This document shows positions 1-7,986 of a stretch of 60,373 nucleotides of DNA, in pieces. A program made the position numbers and the translations under genes. Every line of letters starts with the position of its first letter. Position 1 is the stretch's first letter. The notes under the pieces are model-generated. The model saw only the letters and a program-made list of their open reading frames with translations. It was not told the origin of the DNA and made no database searches. The stretch is from positions 1 to 60,373 of the forward strand of contig WAKA01000219.1 of NCBI GenBank assembly GCA_015523565.1, in the 5' to 3' direction. This DNA is from Candidatus Heimdallarchaeota archaeon (GTDB taxonomy: Archaea; Asgardarchaeota; Heimdallarchaeia; Heimdallarchaeales; Kariarchaeaceae).

Positions 1-20
1 CTATTTAATCTGTCTTCTTG

Positions 21-1052
21 ATGAAGATCGGTATTTTAACTTCTGGCGGGGATACACCTGGAATGAATGCAGTCATACGGGGTATTGCCTTACGTGCCCG
101 TGACTTGGGACATGAGGTGATTGGAATCAAATATGGCTGGAAAGGGCTGATGGAAGGTCTTTTCATGGAAATTCCGTATGATTATGATGAACTCCTTTCA
201 AAAGGAGGCACTATTCTCTATTCAAGTCGAACCAACCCATACAAAAGGGAGGGTGGCGTAGAACAAATACGCGAAACGTTTGAAAAAAATGGATTGGATG
301 CAGTCATTGCCATTGGTGGGGATGATACTTTAGGTGTTGCAAACAAGCTAACCCAAGAAGGTCTTCCCATGGTTGGAGTGCCAAAGACAATTGATAATGA
401 CCTTGATGCAACGGATTATACATTCGGTTTCAACACTGCTTATTCCATTGCCGCTGAATCCATCGACAAACTGAAAACTACTGCCAAATCTCATGGGCGT
501 GTTTTGGTGGTGGAGGTAATGGGAAGGCACGCAGGGTGGCTGACCCTTTATGCGGGAGTTGCAGGTGGTGCTCATGCTATCTTAATTCCCGAATTTCCAA
601 TTAATTTGGAGGTGGTTGTCTCGATTGTAAAGAAAAGATATGAAAATCCAGACACCTCATGGGCGATAATCGCTGTTTCTGAAGGATATGAGTTTGACAA
701 AAAAGACTTGGAGGGAATTGAGACTGATGAGTTTGGACATGTGCGGTTGGATAAGCTAAAAATTGGTGAACAGATTGCCGAGTACCTCTCAAAGGAGCAT
801 GGCTTTCCTGCAAGGGCTGTTGTTCTTGGTTACCTGCAGCGATCTGGTTCGCCCAATCCATATGATCGTATCCTTTCAACTAGATTGGGCATTACTGCCG
901 CTGAGCTTGTCCATGAAAAGAAATTTGCAATGATGCCTTCCCTTCGTGGCACTAAGATAGTTCCTATTCCCTTGAGCGATGCTGTTGACAAACTGAAACT
1001 TGTGGACGAAGAGCATTGGTCTGTTGCCAAAAAACTAATGGGTCTTGGGTGA
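21..1052 (+). CDS. pfp: PPi-type 6-phosphofructokinase
   Basis: Phosphorylates fructose 6-phosphate in glycolysis. The 343-residue protein has the usual family length. It shows GGDTPGMN at the N terminus, GGDDT around residues 99-103, PKTIDND around 121-127 and VEVMGRHAGW. In ATP-dependent enzymes the residue after GGD is Gly and the one before TIDND is Gly (E. coli G104, G124). Here they are Asp102 and Lys122, the pair found in pyrophosphate-dependent enzymes such as the Amycolatopsis one. PPi use is therefore inferred from these two residues. A TTG lies just before the ATG at 21; ATG is preferred. The 3' end overlaps the convergent PUA gene by 18 bp. A second, different PFK sits at the other end of the window. 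Confidence 0.93.
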   Translation: MKIGILTSGGDTPGMNAVIRGIALRARDLGHEVIGIKYGWKGLMEGLFMEIPYDYDELLSKGGTILYSSRTNPYKREGGVEQIRETFEKNGLDAVIAIGGDDTLGVANKLTQEGLPMVGVPKTIDNDLDATDYTFGFNTAYSIAAESIDKLKTTAKSHGRVLVVEVMGRHAGWLTLYAGVAGGAHAILIPEFPINLEVVVSIVKKRYENPDTSWAIIAVSEGYEFDKKDLEGIETDEFGHVRLDKLKIGEQIAEYLSKEHGFPARAVVLGYLQRSGSPNPYDRILSTRLGITAAELVHEKKFAMMPSLRGTKIVPIPLSDAVDKLKLVDEEHWSVAKKLMGLG

Positions 1053-1595
1053 AGTTTTGTAATAGTGTTTCGTTTTAACCGCCACACCATTGTTTAATTC
1101 CATCATTGCATATCCTGGTTGTTGACTAGTTCCCACTGCAATTAGTTTCCCCTTCTCATCTGTAATCATCACCTCTGAATTCGGGAAAATATTCCCTGTA
1201 ACCTTTTTGACATGTTTGTTGAACAGGGACTTTCCAATTGAAACAAATGGAACTGCCTCTTCAGTTGCCACTACGATGTTTGTTTTCAATCCATTGCTCA
1301 AAAGGAACTCTGCTCCTTCCAATGTTGGCAAATATCTCCCGTCCATGGGTCTTAAATGAAACAATATGCGTTTTCCTGAAATGATTTGGCTAATCCTTCC
1401 TGTCTTCCTTGAATGGACAACTTTCAGGTCTTCAATATCTGGTAGTTTGACACTTGGGAACTGAAACTTGATCATAGTGTAAACCCTCTGCCGTTCAACA
1501 TCAGTTGCAGGCTTTTCCTTACCCATATCTTTCATATCTTGATACCCTAAATAATCGTTGCTGTAAATCCTGAAAACAACATTATTATATTCCAT
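1035..1595 (-). CDS. PUA-domain RNA-binding protein
   Basis: Archaeal protein with a C-terminal PUA RNA-binding domain (roughly residues 95-175, with VTGNIFPNSEV and GKLIAVGTSQ resembling the PUA core). An N-terminal domain of the MCT-1/archaeal PUA type precedes it. Such proteins bind tRNA or rRNA or act in ribosome recycling; the exact substrate is unknown. The gene is divergent from NAC. From the first ATG (1595) the two start codons are only 15 bp apart, leaving no room for its own promoter. Starts at ATG 1535 or 1526 are therefore plausible, using the AT-rich box at about 1578-1592 read in reverse. Confidence 0.75.
   Translation of the reverse strand: MEYNNVVFRIYSNDYLGYQDMKDMGKEKPATDVERQRVYTMIKFQFPSVKLPDIEDLKVVHSRKTGRISQIISGKRILFHLRPMDGRYLPTLEGAEFLLSNGLKTNIVVATEEAVPFVSIGKSLFNKHVKKVTGNIFPNSEVMITDEKGKLIAVGTSQQPGYAMMELNNGVAVKTKHYYKTSPKTH
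1581..1590 (+). promoter_or_regulatory. TATA-like box for NAC, possibly bidirectional
   Basis: ATTATTATAT lies centred about 25 bp before the NAC ATG at 1611, the spacing expected for a leaderless archaeal transcript. The same AT block could serve the divergent PUA gene if that starts at 1535. Confidence 0.5.
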
Positions 1596-1610
1596 GACTC
1601 AATTTTTGGT

Positions 1611-2012
1611 ATGAGCGCAAGACGTAAGGCACGAAGGGCTGCAAAAAAACAGGCGGGAAATTTTCCTGGTGTTTCTCCAAAAAGCATGAAAAAAGCAATG
1701 GGTCAAATGGATATCAAAAACATTGAGAATGTCGAAGAGGTCATCATTCGTATCCCCTCTGGGGAGTTGGTGTTGAAAGACCCAGAAGTGCAGGTTGTCA
1801 AAATGGGTGGGCAGGAAATTTACACAATTTCTGCAAGTGGGACTGAACGAAGGTCACAACCCTCCAAAAACGATGACTTACCCCAATTTCAGGTTTCTGA
1901 GGACGATGTCCGTTTCATTGTAGAAAAGGCTGGGGTGTCTGAGGCAAAAGCTCGTGAGGCTCTTAAAAAATCCAAGGGTGATCTTGCCGCGGCATTGCTA
2001 TCGGTCACTTAA
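1611..2012 (+). CDS. nac: Nascent polypeptide-associated complex protein (archaeal NAC alpha)
   Basis: Ribosome-associated chaperone that contacts nascent chains at the tunnel exit. The 133-residue protein has a basic N-terminal tail (MSARRKARRAAKKQ), suited to rRNA contact. A NAC beta-barrel segment follows at about residues 38-82 (VEEVIIRIPSGELVLKDPEV), then a C-terminal UBA domain from about residue 98 (VRFIVEKAGVSEAKAREALK). This is the standard archaeal homodimeric NAC arrangement. The ATG at 1611 follows a TATA-like box by about 25 bp with no Shine-Dalgarno sequence, so a leaderless message is likely. Confidence 0.95.
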   Translation: MSARRKARRAAKKQAGNFPGVSPKSMKKAMGQMDIKNIENVEEVIIRIPSGELVLKDPEVQVVKMGGQEIYTISASGTERRSQPSKNDDLPQFQVSEDDVRFIVEKAGVSEAKAREALKKSKGDLAAALLSVT

Positions 2013-2171
2013 GTTATTTCTTGGCAATGATCTAAAATATCTCCTTATATTCGTATTTTATCTTAGTTTTTTCATGGTTTTTTCACAATGTTCTCGTAAT
2101 GATCGAATTACTTTAATATGTGAAGTTTTTATTTTTTATTTGCTATAGAAACAATACTGTGGCGGTGAACC

Positions 2172-3077
2172 ATGAAAAAGAATATTACATATCTACTACT
2201 TGCTGTTCTTTTCATTGGTGCAATGTATGGTTCTGCAATCAGAACACTTGCCCATGAGGACGAAGAAGATGAGGGGGTATCTGGACTTGTCGTTAATGCA
2301 ACAAAAGCTGACCTTTCTGCATTTACCGTTGATGGTGGTGAAGCGGACTGGGATGCTGCTAATGTCCCTAAATATCTTGTCACACTAAGGATGTTGAACA
2401 ACAATGCTTCAACTCTCCAGGGCGAATTCAAAATCGCTTATAATGACACCCATCTTGCATTGCTTTTCATCATAGAAGACGATTATCAGGTGAACTTGAC
2501 CTCTCCCAGACTTTCACCTGCCGTGGCTGTTGAATGGAAGATCGATGACGCCGCTGGTCCACACATGGGTGTAGATGGTGGTCAATCATTGGGAAAGGTT
2601 GACATCTGGCATTGGAAACTTCAGCACAATGCTACCTATCTCCACACCCCAAATCCCAATAGCGGTCGCAGTGGTAACGGTCTTGATGATGAATGGGCAA
2701 CCTCTCCAACAAACAGGTATGATGATGCCAAGGAAAGTTCCCTCTATGGTGCTTGGAACTATAATTCTGAAGAAGGCGAATATGTTTTTGAATTTATGAG
2801 GCCTTTCACCACAAATGATGCAAATGACACCCAATTCAGTATGGACAAGGCTTTCTATATGAACTTGGCCTATTGGGATCCAAGTCAGTCTGAAACAGGT
2901 TGGTCTGGATCTGGTCACTATATCACTGTTCCTGACTACAATTGGATACAAATTAACATTGGAACTGTTGCCCCTGAACCCCAAGAATCATCTTCTGACT
3001 CTAGTCCTGCATTCCTGCTTTGGGCAACATTGGTGACTGTTGCCACCGTTGCAGTTCTCAAGAAGAAGAAATACTAG
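2172..3077 (+). CDS. Surface-anchored protein with ethylbenzene-dehydrogenase-like (EB_dh/DOMON-type) domain
   Basis: The 301-residue exported protein has an N-terminal signal peptide (ITYLLLAVLFIGAMYGSAI). A beta-rich domain at about 55-260 has features of the EB_dh family: FKIAYNDTHLALLFIIEDD, the acidic DDEWATSP segment, then EYVFEFMRPF and FYMNLAYWD. Pro/Ser-rich linker, transmembrane helix and a cytoplasmic KKKKY tail follow. In EB_dh proteins this fold binds b-type heme; whether heme is bound here cannot be told. N-x-S/T sequons suit glycosylation by AglB encoded later in the window. GGTGA precedes the ATG but is unusually close. It ends 4 bp inside the convergent next gene. Confidence 0.75.
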   Translation: MKKNITYLLLAVLFIGAMYGSAIRTLAHEDEEDEGVSGLVVNATKADLSAFTVDGGEADWDAANVPKYLVTLRMLNNNASTLQGEFKIAYNDTHLALLFIIEDDYQVNLTSPRLSPAVAVEWKIDDAAGPHMGVDGGQSLGKVDIWHWKLQHNATYLHTPNPNSGRSGNGLDDEWATSPTNRYDDAKESSLYGAWNYNSEEGEYVFEFMRPFTTNDANDTQFSMDKAFYMNLAYWDPSQSETGWSGSGHYITVPDYNWIQINIGTVAPEPQESSSDSSPAFLLWATLVTVATVAVLKKKKY

Positions 3078-3880
3078 ACTTTAGCTATTTCAAATATTAT
3101 CTCATAATGTAATAATCCTGGTGAATACTTTTTCACCTTCATAATTTTTGTATTTTTTATATCGACATTTTGCTTCTTTATTATCGAAATATATTCTGAT
3201 ATTAACTCCTTTTTTTTTCTTGGCTTTCCAATTGGATGGATGTGTATTTTCCCCTCTTTTCCCAAGGCTTTCAATGCAACTCTTAAATGACTTTCATCGA
3301 CCCCATGAAATCCCATGAAAATTCGATCTGCCCAGTCCTTTATGGTTATGTCTCTACAGTCCATATTGTGTGCATGTATTGCTGATTTACCATTTGCCTC
3401 TAATGTTTTGATCAAATATGAGTATGTTATGGGATCCTTTTCTACAAGAATGTATTCGACGTTTTTGTGTACAATTGGTTGCATGCTCAAGTTTCCAACT
3501 GCCGCAAACATATCCAGAAGCCGTTCTCCCTTTTCCACCTCTTTTGCAAGTCTTCTTCTCAATTCACTGTTTCCACCTGAGAATGTGACCTTGGCAATGT
3601 CCAGAATATATTTGACCCCATTTTCCTTATGTATGACCTCTGTTTTGGCTGTTCCTGCCAAATGTCTTAGGATTGGTCTCCTGTTTTCTCCACTTGTGCC
3701 TAGCTGTTGAAAAACTCCGTTACACCATTTGTACTTTGAGACTGCAATTTCTCCCACTTCTTTAGGGATCGGATGGGGATGGCGGAGTACCATCAGGTTT
3801 CCGATTCTCTTATAGCCCTTGGGTATCTGATATGGTAATAGATTGCTGTGTTGCAATACTGTCTCACGGAAGGTGGGCAT
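3074..3880 (-). CDS. taw2: Taw2/Trm5-family tRNA methyltransferase-fold protein (wybutosine pathway)
   Basis: Class I SAM-binding protein, probably transferring the aminocarboxypropyl group of SAM to the tricyclic base at G37 of tRNA-Phe. The 268 residues contain ILRHLAGTAKTEVIHKENGVKY and the FSGGNSELRRR loop. That loop is closer to the FSxGNxxER loop of TYW2/Taw2 than to the FSPR loop of Trm5. The SAM site is LLDMFAAVGNLSM around residues 120-132. The usual arginine pattern of the FS loop is partly changed (ELRRR for ERxR). Trm5 is the alternative assignment. It reads towards the EB_dh gene. Confidence 0.8.
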   Translation of the reverse strand: MPTFRETVLQHSNLLPYQIPKGYKRIGNLMVLRHPHPIPKEVGEIAVSKYKWCNGVFQQLGTSGENRRPILRHLAGTAKTEVIHKENGVKYILDIAKVTFSGGNSELRRRLAKEVEKGERLLDMFAAVGNLSMQPIVHKNVEYILVEKDPITYSYLIKTLEANGKSAIHAHNMDCRDITIKDWADRIFMGFHGVDESHLRVALKALGKEGKIHIHPIGKPRKKKELISEYISIIKKQNVDIKNTKIMKVKKYSPGLLHYEIIFEIAKV

Positions 3881-3961
3881 GTCAATTCATTTATTTTCTC
3901 TCATGAATTTATTGTTTCCATTGCACACATTTAAGCAAGGCAATTTTCTAAATGATATGTG

Positions 3962-4720
3962 ATGCTGGATAGTTCCAAGAACTGTCTTCCCATTAAAGAT
4001 GCCGTCAATCATTGGCCTCCACTAACATCCTATGTAAAATCTGGAAAAATAGACCTTGGTGACCCAAATGCCTTAAGGGAATATAATATGGCAATTTTAT
4101 ATTGGTTGACAGGATATCGAATTGAAATGCCAATGGGTAACCTTATCCCTGCTGTATGTCTTAGGAATACCTATGTCCACTATCTTAGGAATCGTTTTCC
4201 CAACGCGAAAGTCTTGGTGGATATAGGGACTGGTGCATCAGCAATTCTTTCCTTGCTCGCCTTTCATTATGGGTTCGATGTCGTTGCCACGGAAGTGGAT
4301 GCTGTTTCACTTGCATATGCAAAAAGAAATGCGGAAATCAATCATGCTTCCATTCGTTTTTTTCAAAGCCAAGGGGGAATTTTTATTGATGTAATACCAA
4401 AATCATTGATTGAAAAAATTGACATATGTGTTACCTATCCTCCATTTTATCCTACTGACAAGCCTGGTCGGACATCCATGAAAAAACGGGGATTCAAGGG
4501 TACAGGCTCCGAATTATTTGGTGGTGAAACAGGCATGGAATTTACTGTAAGGTATATTGAAGAATCCATTCACTTAAATATTCCAATTACTACTGTTTTG
4601 CTTCATAAAAAGAAATTTGCAGAGTTTGCAAGTGAGGCAATGGAAAGCCAATACAATGTAGAGACCATCCCAATCAAGGCAGGCAATCGCATCCGCTATC
4701 TTGTATTGGGTATTTCTTAG
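3962..4720 (+). CDS. METTL16/RlmF-like class I methyltransferase with altered catalytic motif
   Basis: The protein of about 252 residues matches the METTL16/RlmF family. It has NLIPAVCLRNTYVHYLR before the fold, SAM motif I VLVDIGTGASAILSLLA at about 84-100, and a C-terminal block GGETGMEFTVRYIEES. Family members methylate adenine N6 in RNA using a [N/D]PPF tetrapeptide. Here the tetrapeptide is YPPF (Tyr at about residue 159), so the base-contacting Asn is missing. A TATA-like ATTTAAG about 28 bp upstream suggests a leaderless start at GTG 3959 or ATG 3962. Substrate is unknown; it could be inactive or act on a different atom. Confidence 0.75.
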   Translation: MLDSSKNCLPIKDAVNHWPPLTSYVKSGKIDLGDPNALREYNMAILYWLTGYRIEMPMGNLIPAVCLRNTYVHYLRNRFPNAKVLVDIGTGASAILSLLAFHYGFDVVATEVDAVSLAYAKRNAEINHASIRFFQSQGGIFIDVIPKSLIEKIDICVTYPPFYPTDKPGRTSMKKRGFKGTGSELFGGETGMEFTVRYIEESIHLNIPITTVLLHKKKFAEFASEAMESQYNVETIPIKAGNRIRYLVLGIS

Positions 4721-4772
4721 ACCTGTTTTCGATCGACTTATTTTTATTGGACTTATACTTAAATGAATTAGA

Positions 4773-5045
4773 ATGTCCGAAAGAAAAGTAGCAGTCAAGA
4801 AAAAGAAGAAATGGGGTAAAACATATGAGTATGTCCCAGTCGTCAGATCAATGACCCTTGACGAGGAGAAAATGGCAGAAATTGAAAAAGAACTGAAAAA
4901 TTTGAAACCTACCACTCCTGAATCATTTGCAAACAAATACGGTATCAAGGTCAGCCTTGCCAAGCTTATCCTTAAAAAATATGCTGAGGATGGCAAAATC
5001 AAGGTCTTGTCTAAAGGTACCCGTACCGAGCTTTACTCCTCTTAA
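4773..5045 (+). CDS. rps25e: 30S ribosomal protein S25e
   Basis: The 90-residue small-subunit protein is shared by archaea and eukaryotes. It has a lysine-rich N terminus (VKKKKKWGKTYEYV), then a winged-helix-like core with PESFANKYGIKVSLAKLILKK and DGKIKVLSKG, which is the S25e pattern. TTATTTTTATT about 27 bp before the ATG fits a leaderless transcript. The stop overlaps the stop of the convergent EndA-like gene by 4 bp. Confidence 0.93.
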   Translation: MSERKVAVKKKKKWGKTYEYVPVVRSMTLDEEKMAEIEKELKNLKPTTPESFANKYGIKVSLAKLILKKYAEDGKIKVLSKGTRTELYSS

Positions 5046-5671
5046 TTCTTCCCTTTTTTCTTTCCAGCCAGTCGCTTCATCTCATTTATTCGTGTATTCC
5101 AGTCCCAATCTTTGAATGTGTCAAATCCATGATTTTCTGGGTTATCTTCCACCACAAATTCATTGACTATGAGATATGAGACATCTCCCAATGCATCAAC
5201 TAATCCTATGACCAATTTCTTATGGCTTTTTTCTGCTTTTTCAAGCAAATATTCCAAATCCTTGATTTGAATGGCATCACCCTCCCTCAAGGGTCGGACA
5301 TAATACTTTGCCTTTGCCTTTGGGAGCTTTGCACCTTTCTCATAAAGCCTGAAAAAGAATGTTGATCCTTCTCCTTGGTTGATTACATGACCTCGTAACC
5401 TTAAGTCCTTATATACCAAATACCTGTCTGAAAATTCTGGATCTGCCTCCCCAAACATTGAATATAGTTCTATCTCCGTCAGAACCTTCTTGTCAGAATT
5501 CATGGCTTTGATTTTGCCACGCTCAGTCAAATGCAGAACCTCATAGGGAGAGAGTGCAATGCCTCCGCCAGGTAAAGGTCTACCATATGACCCCAAATTA
5601 TAAAGTGTAATTGCATTTGCACCTGCGGCTATCCCTCCAGTGCTTTTAACAAGGACAGGTATTTCCATCAA
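5042..5671 (-). CDS. endA: tRNA-splicing endonuclease EndA-like subunit lacking the catalytic histidine
   Basis: EndA cuts pre-tRNA introns at bulge-helix-bulge motifs. The 209-residue protein (208 from ATG 5668) has the N-terminal IALSPYEVLHLTERGKI domain. The nuclease core has YLVYKDLRLRGHVINQG at 84-100, then FRLYEKG, YYV and HKKLVIGLVD. Aligned with the M. jannaschii triad (Y115, H125, K156), Tyr110 and Lys151 are kept but His is replaced by Lys120. This suggests a structural partner subunit of an alpha2-beta2 enzyme, or a changed active site. A spliced tRNA-Glu gene lies at 34.3 kb, so intron removal is needed in this organism. Confidence 0.85.
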   Translation of the reverse strand: MMEIPVLVKSTGGIAAGANAITLYNLGSYGRPLPGGGIALSPYEVLHLTERGKIKAMNSDKKVLTEIELYSMFGEADPEFSDRYLVYKDLRLRGHVINQGEGSTFFFRLYEKGAKLPKAKAKYYVRPLREGDAIQIKDLEYLLEKAEKSHKKLVIGLVDALGDVSYLIVNEFVVEDNPENHGFDTFKDWDWNTRINEMKRLAGKKKGKN

Positions 5672-5731
5672 GCCCCATTTCTCTTTCTGGTAAATAAATT
5701 CTAATGTAGTTATTTTCTCTCTAACCTTTGG

Positions 5732-5739
5732 TTTATATC
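5732..5739 (+). promoter_or_regulatory. TATA-like box for the DUF1684 gene
   Basis: TTTATATC centred about 26 bp before the ATG at 5761. This spacing picks 5761 over an in-frame TTG start at 5728, which would lie upstream of the expected transcription start. Confidence 0.6.
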
Positions 5740-5760
5740 TTTGAAAAACATCTTTTAATC

Positions 5761-6294
5761 ATGAGTTACAAAAAGGAAGTGACTTTGTTCAGAATTGAAA
5801 AAGATAAGTTCTTCAAAAACTCACATCATAGCCCCCTGACAGAAAACCAAAGACAACGTTTTACACAATTGGAGTATTTTCCTGTCGATGAAAAATATCG
5901 GTTAAAAGTCAAACTGCATAAGTTGGACAATCAAGAGACAGTTACCATGCAAACATCCGACGGATTGTGGAGAGACTACATAAGATATGGTTATTTTGAT
6001 TTTGAGATTGATGGGCAAAAGGCAAGACTCTATGTGTACAGGTCTTCCGACAATCCTGATTATTATTTCATCCCATTCAAGGACAAAACTTCTGGAAAGG
6101 AAACATATGGTGCTGGAAGATACGTGGAAGTGGAACAGGTCAGTGATGACGAATTTATTCTAGACTTCAATATGGCATACAACCCCTATTGTGCGTATAA
6201 TGGTCGATTTTCCTGTCCAATCCCTCCAAGGGAGAACTGGCTTGATATTCCAATCTACGCAGGAGAGAAAAGCTATCCCGATGCGGAATATTAA
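5761..6294 (+). CDS. DUF1684 family protein
   Basis: Protein of 177 residues recognised by the conserved end of DUF1684: FIPFKDKTSGKETYGAGRYV, then LDFNMAYNPYCAYNGRFSCP and IPPRENWLDIPIYAGEK. The family is widespread in bacteria and haloarchaea with no established reaction. The fixed Cys and AYNP/ENxL motifs suggest an enzyme or ligand-binding barrel. There is no signal peptide from this start, so it is cytosolic. Monocistronic, with its own TATA-like box. An older-style start at 5728 would add 11 residues with no family support. Confidence 0.85.
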   Translation: MSYKKEVTLFRIEKDKFFKNSHHSPLTENQRQRFTQLEYFPVDEKYRLKVKLHKLDNQETVTMQTSDGLWRDYIRYGYFDFEIDGQKARLYVYRSSDNPDYYFIPFKDKTSGKETYGAGRYVEVEQVSDDEFILDFNMAYNPYCAYNGRFSCPIPPRENWLDIPIYAGEKSYPDAEY

Positions 6295-6411
6295 ATTTGG
6301 ACTTGATACAATGAAACACAATTATTCCCACTGAATTCAAAAATTGTTGTTGTTCTTTTTTTTTGTTTCTCAATGGCATTTTGTTCAATACAATGGAACA
6401 ATGACTAATTC

Positions 6412-6420
6412 TTTATATTT
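6412..6420 (+). promoter_or_regulatory. TATA-like box for the SerK-like gene
   Basis: TTTATATTT lies about 25 bp before GTG 6441, supporting a leaderless GTG start there rather than the in-frame TTG at 6420 inside the promoter. Confidence 0.55.
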
Positions 6421-6440
6421 TGCCATGGTCTCTCCCTTTT

Positions 6441-7196
6441 GTGGCAGAACCCCCTGTTGAAATTAGAACCGAGCCAAAACCAACTATTGTTCGTGAATTC
6501 CCTATTTCCTATATTCGTATAGACAGGCTTCTTCCCCATGAAGAAACTATCTATCATTCCATGCAACGGCTTATGGATGATTTGCAAATGCATGGGATAT
6601 TACGGTATCCTATTGTTGTATCTCAGGATACCTATGTGGTGCTTGATGGTCATCACAGGTACAGTGCATTAAAAGAATTGGGCTATCATTTCGCCCCTGT
6701 CATATTGCTTGATTATGATAATGATGATTTGGTGACTGTTGATACATGGTATCCCATTGTCTCAAAATCAATGGATGATTTTTTACCTGCGTTAGGGAAC
6801 TTTGAAAAAGAAATCATGTGCAATGGTACTGATTTGGAAAAAGCTATTGACGCAGTCAAGAAAAGAGAACATACAGCAGTTATTGGGAATCAAGAGTCCT
6901 ATTTTTGTGTTGAGGGCATTCGCGACGCCATTTTTGAAGTTATCAGAGAAAAATATGAAGGTGTGACACGATATGCCGATAACCCTTTGGTTGCTTTTGA
7001 ACATGCTTCAAGCCAAGGGACTGCTGTAGTGTCTTGGTCATACAGTAAACAGGAAATTGTGCAACGTGCACAGAGCCATGAGGTTTTCCTTCCTAAGACT
7101 ACCCGCCATACAATCAAATACCGCTATCCTCCTATAAACTTGAACCTTAAAGAATTGGAAAAAGTAACTGAGGAACGAATTATTAAATTTGAATGA
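6441..7196 (+). CDS. serK: ParB/SerK-like protein, putative free serine kinase
   Basis: Family related to ParB whose Thermococcus member SerK phosphorylates free L-serine using ADP, feeding cysteine synthesis. The 251-residue protein (GTG start) shows the fold's key blocks: IDRLLPHEE near residue 30 (the Glu equals the SerK catalytic acid), ILRYPIVVSQDTYVVLDGHH with LDGHHR nucleotide-phosphate motif, and the SerK-type C-terminal domain with VTVDTWYPIV. It is much longer than a bare ParB domain and has no plasmid partition genes beside it, so the metabolic role is preferred. It converges with the HEAT-repeat gene, overlapping by 14 bp. Confidence 0.75.
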   Translation: MAEPPVEIRTEPKPTIVREFPISYIRIDRLLPHEETIYHSMQRLMDDLQMHGILRYPIVVSQDTYVVLDGHHRYSALKELGYHFAPVILLDYDNDDLVTVDTWYPIVSKSMDDFLPALGNFEKEIMCNGTDLEKAIDAVKKREHTAVIGNQESYFCVEGIRDAIFEVIREKYEGVTRYADNPLVAFEHASSQGTAVVSWSYSKQEIVQRAQSHEVFLPKTTRHTIKYRYPPINLNLKELEKVTEERIIKFE

Positions 7197-7986
7197 ATGG
7201 TCTTTCTTTCATGTCCTTTTCTTCCTTGAATGTGAAATACGCAGGTACTACAAGCCTATGGATTGATCTGTTTGCATCAGGATCGTACTCCCACGTATTG
7301 ATCAATTCGATTAGGTACCGTATAATAAATTCAGGATAGGCTTTTGGTTCGGGAAACAATTCTTTGTTTGCATGTGAAAGGACAAAGTAAAGGGTATTCC
7401 CCTCGTCTTTGGTCTCATAGGTTGCCCTGATTAATTGATGTAACCTTGGTGTGCCATAATTGACCTTTGTTTCATGATCCATGTTCTCAATTCCAGCAAA
7501 CCATGCTTGATAGGCTACTTTTCGTAAGACTTGATCCTTTGTATGTGTTGCCTCCAATATGTTATCAAGCAAGTCAATGTCTGTTGTTCCCTTCAAGGTT
7601 TGGATTATTGCATAAAGTAGGTCATCAGATGCTTCCTGTATCATTTTCCCAAAGAGCTTTTCCCTTTCCTCCAGTGGAAGCTCTTGCAAAATCTCAATTA
7701 TTGTGATCTTTTTCAGTAGGTATGCATTTTGGAATTCCTCAATCAGCCGATTTTTTGCAATTTGGGGATCCTTGATAAACAAGTTTCGGATTGCTATTGT
7801 TGCAGTCAACCTGATGATGTTTTCGTCACTATCCAAAAAGGGAAGCAGAATTTCATAATCTTCAGGATAACCATATTCCCCTATAATCTGTATTGCTTTC
7901 ACTTGTGTATGGAGCTTCTTGCTTTTGAGTTTTCTAAGAGCCAAGCCCCTCCAAATTTTTTTTGACAGGTTTTCCAAGAATGTCAT
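7183..7986 (-). CDS. HEAT-repeat-like protein, last gene of the MoxR-VWA operon
   Basis: 267 residues, almost all helical. The N-terminal part looks like HEAT/PBS repeats (IQIIGEYGYPEDYEILLPFL, TATIAIRNLFIKDPQIAKN, ITIIEILQELPLEEREKLF). The C-terminal part (from about 180) is not recognised. Such solenoids act as protein-binding scaffolds. Its start overlaps the stop of the 506-residue gene by 4 bp (ATGA type), so it is translationally coupled as the fifth gene of the operon. Function unknown; a substrate adaptor or structural part of the MoxR-VWA machine is the natural guess. Confidence 0.75.
   Translation of the reverse strand: MTFLENLSKKIWRGLALRKLKSKKLHTQVKAIQIIGEYGYPEDYEILLPFLDSDENIIRLTATIAIRNLFIKDPQIAKNRLIEEFQNAYLLKKITIIEILQELPLEEREKLFGKMIQEASDDLLYAIIQTLKGTTDIDLLDNILEATHTKDQVLRKVAYQAWFAGIENMDHETKVNYGTPRLHQLIRATYETKDEGNTLYFVLSHANKELFPEPKAYPEFIIRYLIELINTWEYDPDANRSIHRLVVPAYFTFKEEKDMKERPFIQI

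Noticed and set aside
6441..7196. Plasmid partition ParB
   Set aside because: SerK-like catalytic Glu and C-terminal domain are present, with no ParA, parS-like repeats or plasmid genes nearby.
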